A stretch of DNA of 64,000 nucleotides, taken from Trileptium ribeirensis (taxonomy: Eukaryota > Nematoda > Enoplea > Enoplida > Thoracostomopsidae). The stretch is taken from NCBI GenBank assembly GCA_030248225.1, contig JASANE010027756.1, positions 17,018 to 81,017 of the forward strand, read 5' to 3'. Positions 21,842-34,088 of the stretch are shown here, piece by piece; the stretch's first letter is position 1, and the number at the start of each line of letters is the position of its first letter. Made by a program: the position numbers and the translations under genes. The notes under the pieces are model-generated. The model worked only from the letters and a program-made list of their open reading frames with translations. It searched no databases and had not been told where the DNA came from.

Positions 21842-22570
21842 ATATTCAAGATTCTTTATTTAATAATAATAATAAGCACAAGAGCTTGTCAGAATATATA
21901 ATAGCCAGAACGCAGCAAGTGCGTAATATCAGTTTGACGAACTGGAGAACAAGTGAATGTTCAGTTTTGCTTTAAACGCAGTCGCGTCGAGAGTACTGTC
22001 ACGTAGTGTTTGCGGCATACAACTCCAAGCCAATGGGCCAGGAACCAATGCCTGTTGTTTGTTGCGATGTCGATCCGAAAGATTTATTCATTCGCAAGAC
22101 GAGGCGAATACGAATCATCTCGGCAATATACGCTTGTGTTCCGGAGCGAAGTGCCTTTCGAACCGACAAGATTATTTTGTAGCGGCACGTTGTTCGCACG
22201 GTAGTCAGTATAGCTCTTTAGTATCGGACTGGTATGCTCCCATCGACTTATGCAGGAGACTGCTGTCGGCGCGTTGTGGAGTAGGCGGCGACGAGGCAAT
22301 AAATGAACACTTGACACACTTGCATATAGTGCATTACAATAGTCAATGAAGGACATTATGAAGGCGCTCACAATAAGCTGCGCTGTGTCATTGTCCATGC
22401 ACGGCCGGATTCGACTCATCTCTCGTAATTGCCATGTGAAAGAACCTGACAGAGCAGTGATGTGTTCACTGCGGTTCAACCGATAGTCGCTAGTGACGCC
22501 AAGTATTTTGACGGTTTCTGACGGGTCGATAACGACATCACGAATTTGCAGCGATGGTGAGTAACGGTGA
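21842..22570 (-). mobile_element. L2-like LINE 3' fragment (minus strand)
   Basis: Minus-strand frame 22479-22084 plus flanking reading gives VKILGVTSDYRLNRSEHITA, FTWQLREMSRIR, IDYCNALYASVSSVHLLPRR and RLANE; these are collinear with the RT C-terminal end of the element at 15870-19766. A second frame (22199-21999) continues towards the C-terminus (FGSTSQQTTGIGSWPIGLEL) after a frameshift. The 3' tail is TTATTATTATTATT on the minus strand (complement of about 21862-21876), the same tail type as the other L2-like copies. Confidence 0.75.
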
Positions 22571-25500
22571 TTATATACCGCTTAGATGAGTGTAATTGTA
22601 ATTCAATTTAATATTTAAATATTACCCACAAATTTAAAATCTGAATCTAATTTATGACATTATGTGAAGATATTTAAACAGGGTAAAAAATTTGATTATA
22701 TGGGTCCGCCGTTGATGACTGTAGTAGTCAGTGTTGAAATAAAGCCCTGCACCAGTGTAGTAACCACGAAAGGGATTTATTTTTAGCACAAAAATTTACA
22801 CCTAGTATTGGGTCTGATTTTATGGAGTCTTTCTTGGAATAGTATCAGTCGCAACATATCGTTCCTAGATTACGGCTGTCATCATGGATTACAATATGGA
22901 ATAACATGTAGTTGTGCCAAGCTGTAACACCAGCAACTAGAGTAGGCCAAATCTACTTTTTTTGCCGAACTAATGTTTGGTATTAGCTAGGGCAATCCCA
23001 GTGGTAATATATTTTTGTTTATTTGATAACACTGTTAGCACCTCGGATGCCGTTATGGTAAATCTTTCATGACTCAAAAGTTTCTTAGAAGGATACGCAG
23101 GCTATTCTTCAATGATTGGGATCGTAATGCAATACTTAAATCCGGATGCAAAACCATCCGGGCTGCAACATTCAATCACCGGCAATAAACAATTTACTTC
23201 TACTACTGCTAATGATACAAACATCTAAACCATGCGCTAATCAGTGAGACAGTGTAATGTATTTCCGATTATTACACAATCTATTATTACTTCCGAAATT
23301 TTAAATGTAAAATTGTTAAAATGTCTTGACCTCATCAGATTTCAACGGATATCAAGTTCATAACTTAAATGACCTCACACAGGCACTAATTGCAGCCGTT
23401 AGCGATATTATATTTCCTTCATTCCGTATTTCCGTTGCTTTTATAAATTTGTATATCTCCGCAATTCGCACGTAATAATGTGTAGAAGTGCAGTTGGCAT
23501 GTCCAAATTTTTGAAAACGCATTTTTAGCTAAATCTTGTTAGATTTCTGATCTTGCCCATCTTCGGGGGACGACAAACAGTCACGAATTTAAGCCGGACA
23601 TTGTGACCCACCAAGCTACCACTAATATTGTACTTGGAGCCTGAATTTGAACCAGTCTTTAATGAACTGCGTCTGTGCGCCTGCGTTTACTAATATAGTT
23701 TACATATTTCCAGATGACTTCACCGAGACACACATATAAATTTAAAATATTATAATGTAGTTTTAAAATTGAGAAGAGACTCACACAGGGGAGTAAAACG
23801 CATGCAATATGGCACACACAACATGAAGGACACACACTTCTGTGTGTCCCTTTGTTAAATATTGATTTAGGACACACATGCACATACATCCTAAATAAAT
23901 GGATGTATATTTTAGTTGTAGTAGTCATTCATGTTCGTTATTTACACACATATAACGCATAACTAATTATATATAAAATTATATATTTATATTGAATATA
24001 TTATATAAATAAGTTACAAATTATATATTAATTTTAAAATAAGTCAGCCTCAGCCATATTATTATACACATAGTTGGTTTTTGAATTAACAATTTTTGTT
24101 ACTATGATAAATTTTGATAAGTCGTTATGATTTTCAAAAAATTCTTAAGATGCTAGGGTATTGCGTATATGAAACTTTCCTGCAATTGCTTGCCTCACAC
24201 CAATTTAAGGGTTCATGAGATAATTTACTTAAGGTGTTGCACAACATTGGACTGCGTAAGTTTGAAGTTGGAAAATAACTAAAATTCGACATTCGGAAAC
24301 GGCAGAACTTTTGTTTATAATATATACTATAATTGTACAATGCAAATTTATTAATTTCAAATGGTACATGCGAGACTACTTTTAATGCATATACACGAAG
24401 CTTACTGATAATAGTATGATTGTATGTAATAACATACAATAATCAACTTACACATACATACAATATAATACATAGAATACAGTGTTCCGCTTCTGTTCAT
24501 GCCGAGAATGACCTTTAAACGCCGTCTGCACTGCACGCTTCCTACCTTTCACAGAACACTGTCAGCCATTCAGGGCAAGGTGGGTTTGAACAATAAAGAC
24601 GATTATACGTAGCTATAGAGGCAGAAAGTGGTTAGCCATCGCCGTTTACATTTGGCAATATAAGGGTCATATATCATGAACGAATTTAGGCCAACCTGTT
24701 TGAGTGATTTTGCAGGTCTTTTACACATTTTGGGAATGCATTAGCGGATTATTGCCAAAATATTCTGACAAAGCATTTAACACATGTAGTGAATAAACAA
24801 AACCCGAAATATTGGATTGTGAAAATAGCATACAGGCTGATAAAAAATTTATAATATGGCAAGCACAACATTGTTGAATTTAAGGAATTTTGAGATGCTA
24901 GCACTTTATAGTTGATTGAATATTAATTACTCTGCGTTGATATTTTTGTATAGGGGCGGTGAAGCTTTCCTATATCTAAATATAACCATTATATCTATGT
25001 AAAATTATCTAATAATTGTCAATTCCAAAGAAAAAACTGTTGGGGTGAGGGTAGGGATGCCATCTCGCTGCCTACGGATCGCAACTCAAAATATATGTTG
25101 CAAGAGATGTCTGAAAATGACTCCTTCTTAATGTAGATTTCATTATATATGTGAATTGTCAGTCATCGAGCGTTACGTACTAATTCTGAATAATACTATT
25201 TTTTTAATTTTCAAATTTTCTATAGAGCGATTTTTTCAATGGGTATAGTTTTCAGCAGTAACTTTTACATATATCTGTAGTTTATAGCTACTTCACTTTG
25301 CAAACAAAATATACCAGGCCATCATCGTTCTATCAGAGGCGTCACTAGAAAAGTTTAGCTGTCTTGGGGGCACCATACCACGCGTTTTTGAAGGGTCAAC
25401 TGAACATGATTTGAAGGCGTAAGTTTGAAAAATTTCGTTGTATTTGTAACTCTGAGCTATCGTCCAAAACGGGAGGAGTGGTAGCACGGCTCCAATTGTC

Positions 25501-26329
25501 TCCCTATGCACCCTACCCCGTGCCGACGCGCTTGCGCGATATGCTTGGTATTCGCTCGTCGATTGAAGAAGATATATATTTCACTTTAGTAATTCTAGTA
25601 TAATAATACATAGTTCGTTGTAGTTCTTTTTGTTTTCGTTTCAAAATTCTTTTCCAAAACTTTATTGTTTTAAAATAATAATTTTCATAAAGTTGCTGAG
25701 ACGTATTTTTTGGCAAAACCGTTTGTTTCAAGTTTTTGTTTCGTTAAAACTTAGCTTGCATAGTTCGATCGTGTTTATTATTATTAGTGCTATTTTATTA
25801 TAAAAATGTACGGTTTGCTATAATATATTATTTCACAGCAACCGCAACACTGGCTACAATGTTCTAAAGAGCACAATTTCAGCAACAGCAAAAATAGAAT
25901 TTAGTTTTTTCAAATATAATGTATCTGTTTTTGAAAATCAAATAATGTGAAAATATATCATCAAAAGAAATTGAGAAACTTATGAATTTGCCAAGATACG
26001 ATTATCATAACTAGCTTTGTGACTATAAGATGTCATTTTCAGTGGCGCAGTGGGGGCCTCCCCAATTTTGGGGCAGCGTTCCCTCTGCTTTAGACCGCCG
26101 TAGTGCGCCTCAGGTTACTATCATGCTCATGGCCAATCGCTTTATTAATGTAGGCACTCTCGGTTTGTCCAGGTGGGGGCGGAATAGTCTCAGGCATTTA
26201 TGAACACGTTATAACATACTGGTAGTAATGAGGCCGTTTTTGAATATCGAAAATTATGTTTGCTCCAATGCTTTTGGCAATATCTGGAGCAATTTAAGAG
26301 TAACCGATAATACCTGCGAAGAAGGTTAG
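22571..26329. other. no gene seen; AT-rich spacer
   Basis: 3.8 kb with no recognisable protein or RNA. It includes a perfect-looking hairpin of GGACACACAC / TGTGTGTCC (23830-23851), an AT-only stretch around 23965-24030, and many TA-rich runs. Open frames of up to 101 codons on the minus strand (24134-24439 and others) show no family signature. Confidence 0.45.
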
Positions 26330-27715
26330 ATATTCCTGCACTAGGCATGGACACCTATGTAAATATGTGCCGCACTTTATTTCCTACTTTATGCACTAAC
26401 ATATTGTATCTATACCGGCCTTTCGCAGGATCTTCCGTACCACTGTGTGTGGTGTAAGGCACAAATACAACTTATAGAACTACAGAATTACCTGTGTCAT
26501 AAGGCTGGCTTGTCCTTTGAATATACATATATTCATTGTTATATGTCTCTAGATCAATATCGTTTATTTTGTAATATACCGCTGTCAACCCCCGTCAGCC
26601 TCAACCTAGGGTCAGGTATTAAGACAATGTAGGATGTATACTATGACAATATACAGACTTGGACTCTTACTGATTAATTATTATTGGTTGAAATTTTCTT
26701 TTTGTACTTAATATGTTTATATAAATCTTGATTTTGCTGTTTATGTATATTAGCGATTAACAAATAAAAGTTTCTTTTGTTTGTTTGAACCTGATGCGAT
26801 GCAACAATATTTTGCCTCACCGAACAGGTTTTTAATATGCAAATTGTTGCTCGTTCTATAGCTTCCGTAAATTTGCAAAAAATTGAAACTTGAAACTTCA
26901 TATTCTCTTCGGTGTTTTTGGGCTTGCCTTACTTGTAGTAAGTGTTAATTGTGCTGCAGCAAGTTGCGTGAAAAGTTTCAAATTTGTAACCAAAAATTAG
27001 ATTAATTTGTTTATTAACTAGCATCAACAATGTCTTGTTAAATGTTTGTGTTCTGGCGAAGAAATTTTAACAGCAACAACAAAAACAATTAGCTTACTGA
27101 GTAAGAAGTGTTGAATATGCAACCAGAACAGCCTGTAGCAGATATAGTAGGGGATCAATTAAAATTTTTCCCAATAACAGAGGTGGGAAAACTTGAAAAG
27201 AACACTATAGGGGGAAAACTTGAATTGGAGAATTTAATAAATTTAAGCGTCCCAGTCTTGATCTTAGGTCTGCAATGGTCCACGGGGAATGGTCCCCAGC
27301 CCATCAGTGCCAGACTACTCCATCGCCATAGGAGCCGCCCCTAGTAGCTGCGCAGACAGCCGCAGGTTACCTGTGGACACCGGCTGTTGCAATAAATTAG
27401 CCCTGGAGAGGGCTGTTGGGATGCGAAACAGCTAAACCAAAGGAAACTGTTCTGCGATATGAGCGCACAGCGATTGGAACGCATCTTGCTGGTAGCGGTC
27501 GCGCTAGCAGAACTCGTTGATATAACCCGGCAGCATATCGCTACGCACACCACGCATGTGCTTTGTTCGAATGTTCTGGCGGTTCCAGTACGAATCGATG
27601 TTCTGCGTATGGACCCCGGTGTGCGGATCGACGAAATGCAGTTGATGATTGACCGTTCGATGGTTTAATCCAAGCGAGCTGATGTTGTTATACGCAGCCC
27701 ACAACCACAGCTTTA
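26330..27715 (-). mobile_element. Merlin-derived repeat, copy 3 (longest)
   Basis: Matches copy 1 from its left edge (ATATTCCTGCACTAGGCATG) for about 1.2 kb and extends further into transposase sequence than the other copies. The minus-strand frame 27704-27504 reads LGLNHRTVNHQLHFVDPHTG, then VHTQNIDSYWNRQNIRTK and MLPGYINEFC, followed by a TAG stop where copy 1 has TGG (Trp). The VNH...F.DP.TG.HT..I...W...K and Y..EF.WR pattern is the ISXO2-like (IS1595) transposase domain of Merlin elements. The residue aligned with the usual catalytic Glu after NxI is Asp here. The upstream half of the transposase is missing. Confidence 0.6.
27504..27704 (-). pseudogene. Merlin/ISXO2-like transposase C-terminal fragment
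   Basis: 66 codons of the DDE-type transposase domain (see the enclosing repeat): LNHRTVNHQLHFVDP, HTGVHTQNIDSYW and MRGVRSDMLPGYINEFC. The enzyme would cut and paste the element. The frame is ended by TAG in place of a conserved Trp codon and has no N-terminal half, so it is a relic. Confidence 0.55.
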
Positions 27716-28919
27716 TAGAAAATCAGGGTAATACATTATACTATTTTGCAATAAAGAGATACTCTCTTAGTTGTGCCTTTTACTACTTGTGACAATGTCC
27801 ACCCTGAATGTTGTGAGGACCACCTTCGAAAGTAATTTTTCGCTTATGAATTACATCTTGTGCCGGTTAATATAATGGGAATTTTATTACATAGCTAGGC
27901 ATTAATATTCCGATTCCGGCTTGCGTTTTGTTTTATTACTTGTTCATTTCTCAATACCTTAAAAGTCCAATAGTCACGGTGGTTGGGAAATCCCCGACCT
28001 AGGCGTTTAGTATGATATATAAGACATATTTGTAAAGTATAGATATGTACCGATCTATGTATAATGATTCTTATTTGTTTCTTTAAAGCTTAGCATCAAG
28101 CATAATTTAGCAAACAATTATAATAATTTTTCAGTTGTTTAAGCTTAATTAAACTTTTGGCACCAAGTCGTAGTTTTTTTGTATTTAATCACAAGCGAAA
28201 ACTTCTACGGCTTCTTGAGTCGGCTTCACTTTACATTGTATTGATATTGTCAAGTTTGTTGATTTTTATAACAACAAAAATATATAGATAGAGAAGAAAG
28301 TTAACGAAAGTTTACAGTTAGCAACCTAGTAATCATCCTAAATTAGATCAGAAATTAAAACTGTTCATATGTTTAAATATCAGGCTAATTTATTTTACAA
28401 AGAAGCTTGTGGGAAGCTTAAATAATAACCGCTTTACTATAATGCATTTTAGACCGGCTGTCGTGTGGTACTACATATTTACAATTAGTATGAGAAAGTC
28501 AGCAAGAGGTTACCCTTCTTACAACAACGGATTGTAGGCTTCCATCATCGTATAAATACAGTGTAACACAGACTTCTTTCAACAACAATAACTTTTTACA
28601 AAATATGCCAGCAGCTGACAGATCACCGTAACGGGGATGCTCTGGCGTTAAGATCTCATAGCAAGTCAAAAACTTAAGCAATGGTTTACCAATTTTTGGC
28701 TACCGATATAACAAACAGGATTATCAAACATTTTATAAGTAATACAATACAGATACATAAGTTTACTGGAAAATTATAAGCCGTAGTAAGAAACATATAA
28801 CATCACTTAAAAGCGCCAGATTTATTTAGCAGTATTTTACGAAAAACTGTAGAGCGATCTGTGCTATATTAATAAAGATGAAACAGAAAGACAGCAAAAT
28901 CTCACATCTGAGTTATGGG
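27716..28919. other. no gene seen
   Basis: AT-rich spacer. No motif was recognised. Confidence 0.5.
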
Positions 28920-30654
28920 TTTCTGTCGTATTTTAGGAAACTGCGGAAACTTATGTATGTTTTTAAGTTCTTTTCTGAATGTTTTAGACTTGGAATAGGT
29001 TGAAAAAACATACATAATAAGTTTATTCCAGACGTTTATAATGCTCGAGGGCATTTTGTGGTCCAAAACTGTAGTGTTAGGTTTCTGTTTGGGTAATTTT
29101 TTCTCATGACCACTGTTATACTAATAGTTCTATATTCGAAGATACCGCTAGTTGTGTTGTCTATTTCTTGGTAAAAATATTTAAAAGTTTTTGCCAAGCG
29201 GCGCCTTTCGAGTGACTGAACGTTCAAAATTCAATAATATATATCGATATCAGTAAGAAACACTTGTGACCACACAGAGAATGAATATTCAAGAGTGGGT
29301 CTCACGGGACCTGTATAGTTGCGTAATGATGTGTCAATATTAGGCGTCCTAATACATTTAAAAATCATTTAGAAACACGGAAATCCTTTGGAGCAATGTT
29401 ATTGCAATGAGAGCTAAATTTGAAGCTTTCTGAAATTGTGATCCAAAGGGTTTGCAGTTACTGCTTGATAGAATAATTTCATTTGCCAAGAAAATAGAAA
29501 TGTGTTAGATTCGCAGAACCTAGACACAAAATTTGATACTTTGGAGATTGAAAGTTGCCATTCTTTTGACCAGATTTTAATATGATTTAGCGCATCTAGC
29601 AAATCTTGGGCCTTAATATATATAACTATTCTGACGGAAAATACATGTGTATAATTTGAGATCGCCCGTAAATAATTTATAGTTAACGGTTAACATTACC
29701 AAGTCTAAGTTCACCAATATCATTGATATATATATAATAAAACAATGTAGGGCCCAGTAGATTGTCTTGTGGGACTCTAGATAGAACTGGACATGGAATG
29801 TACTCTGCACCGTTTATTCTGACGCTAAAAGTTGTATAAGGCAGAAAACGTTTAATCCGTCGCAACAGATAATGTGCCATGTCAATAGAGTGCAGTTTAC
29901 TGAGTAATTTATGAATAGAAACCATGTCAAAGCCCTTAGTGATGTCATTACATAGTATATCAACAGGCATGCAGGAGCCAAAAACTATTGCCTATTTATG
30001 TACTGTTGTGAGAAGTTGAGTTTCGATAGATTTTTTCAATAAATCCATACTGGTTAGACAAAATACAGTTTATAAAGATCTCAGCGAGGCGTTTATAAAT
30101 AGTTCCATTATCTTTCGCACGTTTGAAACTAAGAAATACACGGTAATTTGATGGGACACATTGGTCTTATTTTTATGGACAACAGTATTATCAGGGTGAA
30201 CTCAATATCAGGAAGTACGCTAGTAAAGTAAGATTGTTCAAATATGTAAGCGACAGGGACACAAATCGTATTCCTCATTCACGAACAAACTGTTTTATCG
30301 AAGCCATCCGGTGAGCAACAGTAGTTGCATTCAGTTATGACACTGCGGTGCGACTGCTGTCATCAACAACCGTTCCACTGGAAGCAGTTTTTAGCTTCTA
30401 AATTTCGAGAAGCAGTGTTTAGTAACATACTTATAGAAACAGTTTCCGTCGTTTGATATTAGAATTTTACTCGCTCTTTTGCGCATGACGAATTGTGGGT
30501 ATCCAAGTGATAATATAGCGCAGAACAAACACCACATATCATTGACATACATTGAACAGAACAAGTTAACCAAAATCGATATAAAGAAGAATGGCGTTGG
30601 TTTGTGAAAGTCAGAGTTTTTTAAAATCAAATTTAACTTCAATGTTACATTCAA
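28920..30654 (-). mobile_element. CR1-like LINE, minus strand, decayed
   Basis: Read on the minus strand from 30654 down: FVMRKRASKILISNDGNCFY, as in the linker before the RT (30654-30391); an RT palm piece with NDITKGFDMVSIHKLLSKLH and LLGPTLFYYIYIND (29970-29683); ALNHIKIWSKEWQLSIS (29602-29550); and near the end VQSLERRRLAKTFKYFYQEI (29220-29160) followed by a VWNKL-type segment near 29030. The order and motifs are those of the C-terminal half of a CR1/Jockey-group LINE. The usual DFAKAFD reads DITKGFD, and many stops are present. No catalytic FADD box is preserved. Confidence 0.7.
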
Positions 30655-30763
30655 AAGAATTTAGTGTGGTGTGATGGCCTGAAGTAGTTGTGATCTGAAG
30701 CGGACAATGGTTCGCAGGGTCCATGTGGCGAACTATCGTGGTTGAGTTAATTATAATTACGTC

Positions 30764-31007
30764 TGAAGTGGTACAAGCAACTGATGAGCAAAAAGTGATT
30801 TATTACAAAGAGGAAACAGTTTATATACAGTAAAACAAGGAAGGTATTGCATCATTTGTCTATGCAAAATTATGAATATGCAAAATAGATAATATGCAAA
30901 ATTATGAATGTTACGTGTTCGCTGCTATATTCACGCGACAAAGTATTCCGTCATTTTCATGTGTCAAAATTCAGTTAGCATGAAAACGGGATGATATAGT
31001 TCCTACA
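30764..31007 (-). repeat. 3' LTR of the Gypsy element
   Basis: 244 bp. It differs from the 5' LTR by two substitutions (near 30817 and 30965) and a 16-bp insertion caused by duplication of ATGCAAAAT-type sequence around 30880-30897. It begins TG and ends CA as LTRs do. Confidence 0.92.
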
Positions 31008-31010
31008 ATA

Positions 31011-31020
31011 TTCCCCCTCT
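31011..31020 (-). promoter_or_regulatory. polypurine tract
   Basis: AGAGGGGGAA on the minus strand, three bases upstream of the 3' LTR. It would prime plus-strand DNA synthesis. It overlaps the integrase stop codon. Confidence 0.75.
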
Positions 31021-32229
31021 AGACGGCAGTCGTTAATGTAGCAGGAAACTTGACGTTTCGGGGAGATCGTCGAACCTTGCCATCCACCCTAGATGCTGAA
31101 GAAGTCACCGCTTCATTGTCGATGAAGGCAGGTTTGAGGCGGTCGATGGAAACTACTACAGTCTTTCCACACTTGTCGATTGTGAAGTGTTTAGTGTTTC
31201 GCTTGACAACGCGGAATGGCCCGTCGTATGGAGGTTGAAGAGGCTTGCGGATGGCATCGTGTCGCAAGAAGATGAACGCTGATTGTTGAAGGGATGAAGG
31301 GACATATGATGGTCGTTCAACGGATCGAGTAGAAGTTGGTTGCAGTTTACGCATCGAACACCGTAAACGATCGGCAAATGATGTAGGATCGGCGATTTGT
31401 TGAGAGGACGCGGATATCATTTCACCGGGAAGACGGATTGAAGTTCCATAGATCATTTCAGCTGCTGTTGCTTTAATGTCCTCTTTGATTGTTGACCGGA
31501 TACCAAGGAGCACTAAGGGTAAAACTTCTGTCCAGCGTTGGGCATTGTTGTGACTTTTTAGAGCAGCTTTGAGTTGACGATGAAGTCGCTCCACCATGCC
31601 ATTGGACATTGGGTGATAAGCCGTAGGTCGAAAATGGCTAACTCCCAATAAACGAGTGAGTTTGCCGAACAACGAGGATTCGAACTGTCGACCGCGATCG
31701 GTGGTGATATATGTGGGCACTCCAAAACGAGATACCCAACCAGACACCAGGGCTTTGGCCACGGTATCAGCTGTGATGTTGGCAATTGGAATTGGTTCGG
31801 GCCAACGAGAAAATCGATCGACAATTGTTAGAATGTACGTTTGACCATCTGAAGGAGGGAAGGGACCGACGATGTCGACTTGGATGTGGTCGAATCGGTG
31901 ATCAGGAGGTTGAAACTTCCCGAGGGGTGAAATCGTATGACGGATGATTTTGGTTCGCTGACACTCGAGACATGTTTTGGCCCATCGACGGACATCTTGG
32001 CTAATTCCAGGCCATACAAATCGTTGCGTGACCAGGCGTTGTGTCGCCCGAATGCCGGGATGAGAAAGGGAATGTAAGTTGTTGAAAGCAGCACGGCGGA
32101 ATGACTCTGGGAGCCAGGGACGTGCAGCACCAGTTGATACATCGCACCAGATCGGACGAGAGCACATAGGAACAACGACTGGCTTTAATTGCAGCGATGA
32201 ATCGTTTGTGTGCTGTATTGAACAGTCAG
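31019..32229 (-). CDS. integrase (pol C-terminal part)
   Basis: The 382-codon frame from ATG 32167 is intact; in a polyprotein the frame would be entered from about 32229. Residues numbered from that Met: zinc-binding HHCC module H32, H36, C66, C69; DDE catalytic core D98 (QVDIVG), D157 (TTDRGRQFE) and E193 (NGMVERLH), with the DD35E spacing of retroviral-type integrases; and a C-terminal GPY/F module ([15 protein letters not shown], about residues 314-328). It inserts the element's cDNA into the genome. All catalytic residues are present. The frame is one base out of phase with the RNase H frame. Confidence 0.9.
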
Positions 32230-33600
32230 TGTATAGTCGATTCCCATCGACGTAGCATGAATTCTGGACAATGCATCGGCTGCTTGATTGCTTTTACCTT
32301 TGATATGGCGGATGTCAGTAGTGAACTCGGCTATGAAGGACAGATGACGCAGCTCGCGAGGAGATTGACGCTCCGATTGAGTTCGAAGCGCAAACGTTAG
32401 CGGCTTGTGATCGGTGAGCACGAAGAAGTGACGCCCTTCGGCCATGTGTCGAAAATGCCGGATTGCGAGGTAGATTGCCAGCAGTTCTCGACCGAACGTG
32501 CTATACCTGACCTCTGCGGGTGTCAGCTTTTTGGAGAAAAACGACAGTGGCTCGAAAACACCATTGTGTTCTTGTTGAAGCACCGCGCCGATAACCACAT
32601 CGGATGCGTCGACGATGATGTTGAGAGAGGCATCGGGATGTGGATGCGTTAACATTGTCGCGTTGGCCAAAGCTTGTTTACAAGCTACAAAGGCGCCAGA
32701 CGATGTTTCGCACCAGGGAATTGTCTTACCCGGCTTCGCATTTCGGATAAGGTTCGTCAGCGGGGATGTTATTTCGGCGCATTTGGGAATAAAGCGATGA
32801 TAAAAGTTCAGCATTCCGAGGAATTCTTGCAGCTTTTTCACAGTTTCTGGCAGAGGGAAATCTTGAATTGCTTGAACTTTGGATTCGAGGGGACGAATTC
32901 CGCTGCTGTCGACAAAATGTCCAAGAAATTCGAGGGATGTTACGCCGAATTCACATTTTTGAGGATTGATTGTCAATCCGAAATCGTCGAGGCGTTGGAG
33001 CAGTTGTTCGAGGTGCTGTTGATGGTCGTCGTGACTTTTGCTTGCCACCAAGATGTCGTCAAGGTAGGCGTAGCAGAACTCGAAACCACGGATAATTTGA
33101 TCGATGAACCGCTGAAATGTTTGAGCGGCATTCCGGAGACCAAAAGGCATTCGCACGTACTCGAAAAGACCAAACGGTGTAACGATGGCTGTTTTGTGTA
33201 TGTCTTCGTCGGCCAACGGAATTTGATGATAGGCTCGAACCAAATCCACCTTCGAAAAAATCGTTTTGCCAGCCAAAGACGCCGTGAAATCTTAGATGTG
33301 AGGAATGGGATACCGATCCGGGATTGTCGAATTGTTGAGTGCTCTGTAGTCACCGCATGGTCGCCAGTCGCCGTTTTTCTTGGGGACCATGTGCAATGGC
33401 GAAGAGAAGCAACTCGATGATGGCCGGATGATGCCCAATTCAAGCATGTGATCGAATTCGTCTTTGGCAATTTTGAATTTATTCGGGGGAAGTCGACGCG
33501 GACGGCTGTGAACGGGCGGACCTTTTGTTTCTATATAATGACGCACCGTGTGATGAAGGTTGTTGACGAAGCTAGTGATGGTGATGCGCGGAAATTTTTT
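32185..33600 (-). pseudogene. reverse transcriptase / RNase H, one nonsense codon
   Basis: The RT-RNase H frame is continuous from about 33600 to 32185 except for a TAA at 33294-33292 (context [18 protein letters not shown]), probably a C-to-T change in a Gln codon. Upstream of the stop: [34 protein letters not shown]. Downstream: [27 protein letters not shown], the intact YLDD box (33066-33055) and [16 protein letters not shown]. RNase H shows [31 protein letters not shown] and LTDHKPL. The protein copies the element RNA into DNA. It enters from protease by a frameshift near a T7 run (33595-33601) and leaves to integrase by another near 32200-32230. Confidence 0.9.
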
Positions 33601-34088
33601 TCAGGATTCGGGAATACTGCGATGTAGCGCTTGGGTCTAAGATAGTCAGCTGCACGGACTGAACGGCGGCGTTGATGCCATTGAATTGACAACCGGGTAA
33701 TTCCATCGTGTAGACGAAGTCGTTTGACGTCAGGAACGAGGTCGAAATGCGAAAGGAAATCGACGCCAATGATTGAATGACTGACGTCGGCAATGACGAA
33801 TACCCATCGAAGAACACGTTTGACGCCAAAATCCAACGTAATGGAACGTTGCCCGTAGGTGCGGATTGTCGTATCGTTCGCCGCTTGCAGTTGCGGGGTT
33901 GACTGAGGACGGCGTCGATCAACCGCTGAGGCTTTGAGGACACTGATCTGTGCGCCGGTGTCGATGAGAAACCGATGCCCAGAATTACGGTCCACGACAA
34001 AGAAAAGACGGTTGAGAACGGCGGGAGCACTCGTCGTGGCTAATGTCCCGCATTGGCGTTTCCCGACATTGAACACGGGGATCGACAT
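33531..34088 (-). CDS. retropepsin-type aspartic protease (pol N-terminal part)
   Basis: A 185-codon frame in the -1 phase relative to gag, overlapping its end by 49 bases, so Pol would be made by -1 frameshifting or an equivalent event. Active-site motif [12 protein letters not shown] (about residues 39-50) and a flap-to-IIGVDFL segment ([17 protein letters not shown], about residues 104-120) define a retropepsin. It would cleave Gag and Pol. The last 20 or so codons after about 33596 are out of phase with RT. Confidence 0.85.
   Translation of the reverse strand: MSIPVFNVGKRQCGTLATTSAPAVLNRLFFVVDRNSGHRFLIDTGAQISVLKASAVDRRRPQSTPQLQAANDTTIRTYGQRSITLDFGVKRVLRWVFVIADVSHSIIGVDFLSHFDLVPDVKRLRLHDGITRLSIQWHQRRRSVRAADYLRPKRYIAVFPNPEKNFRASPSLASSTTFITRCVII

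Noticed and set aside
32674..33420. 248-codon plus-strand frame opposite the Gypsy pol
   Set aside because: It is antisense to the conserved RT/RNase H frame and is a shadow of constrained codons.
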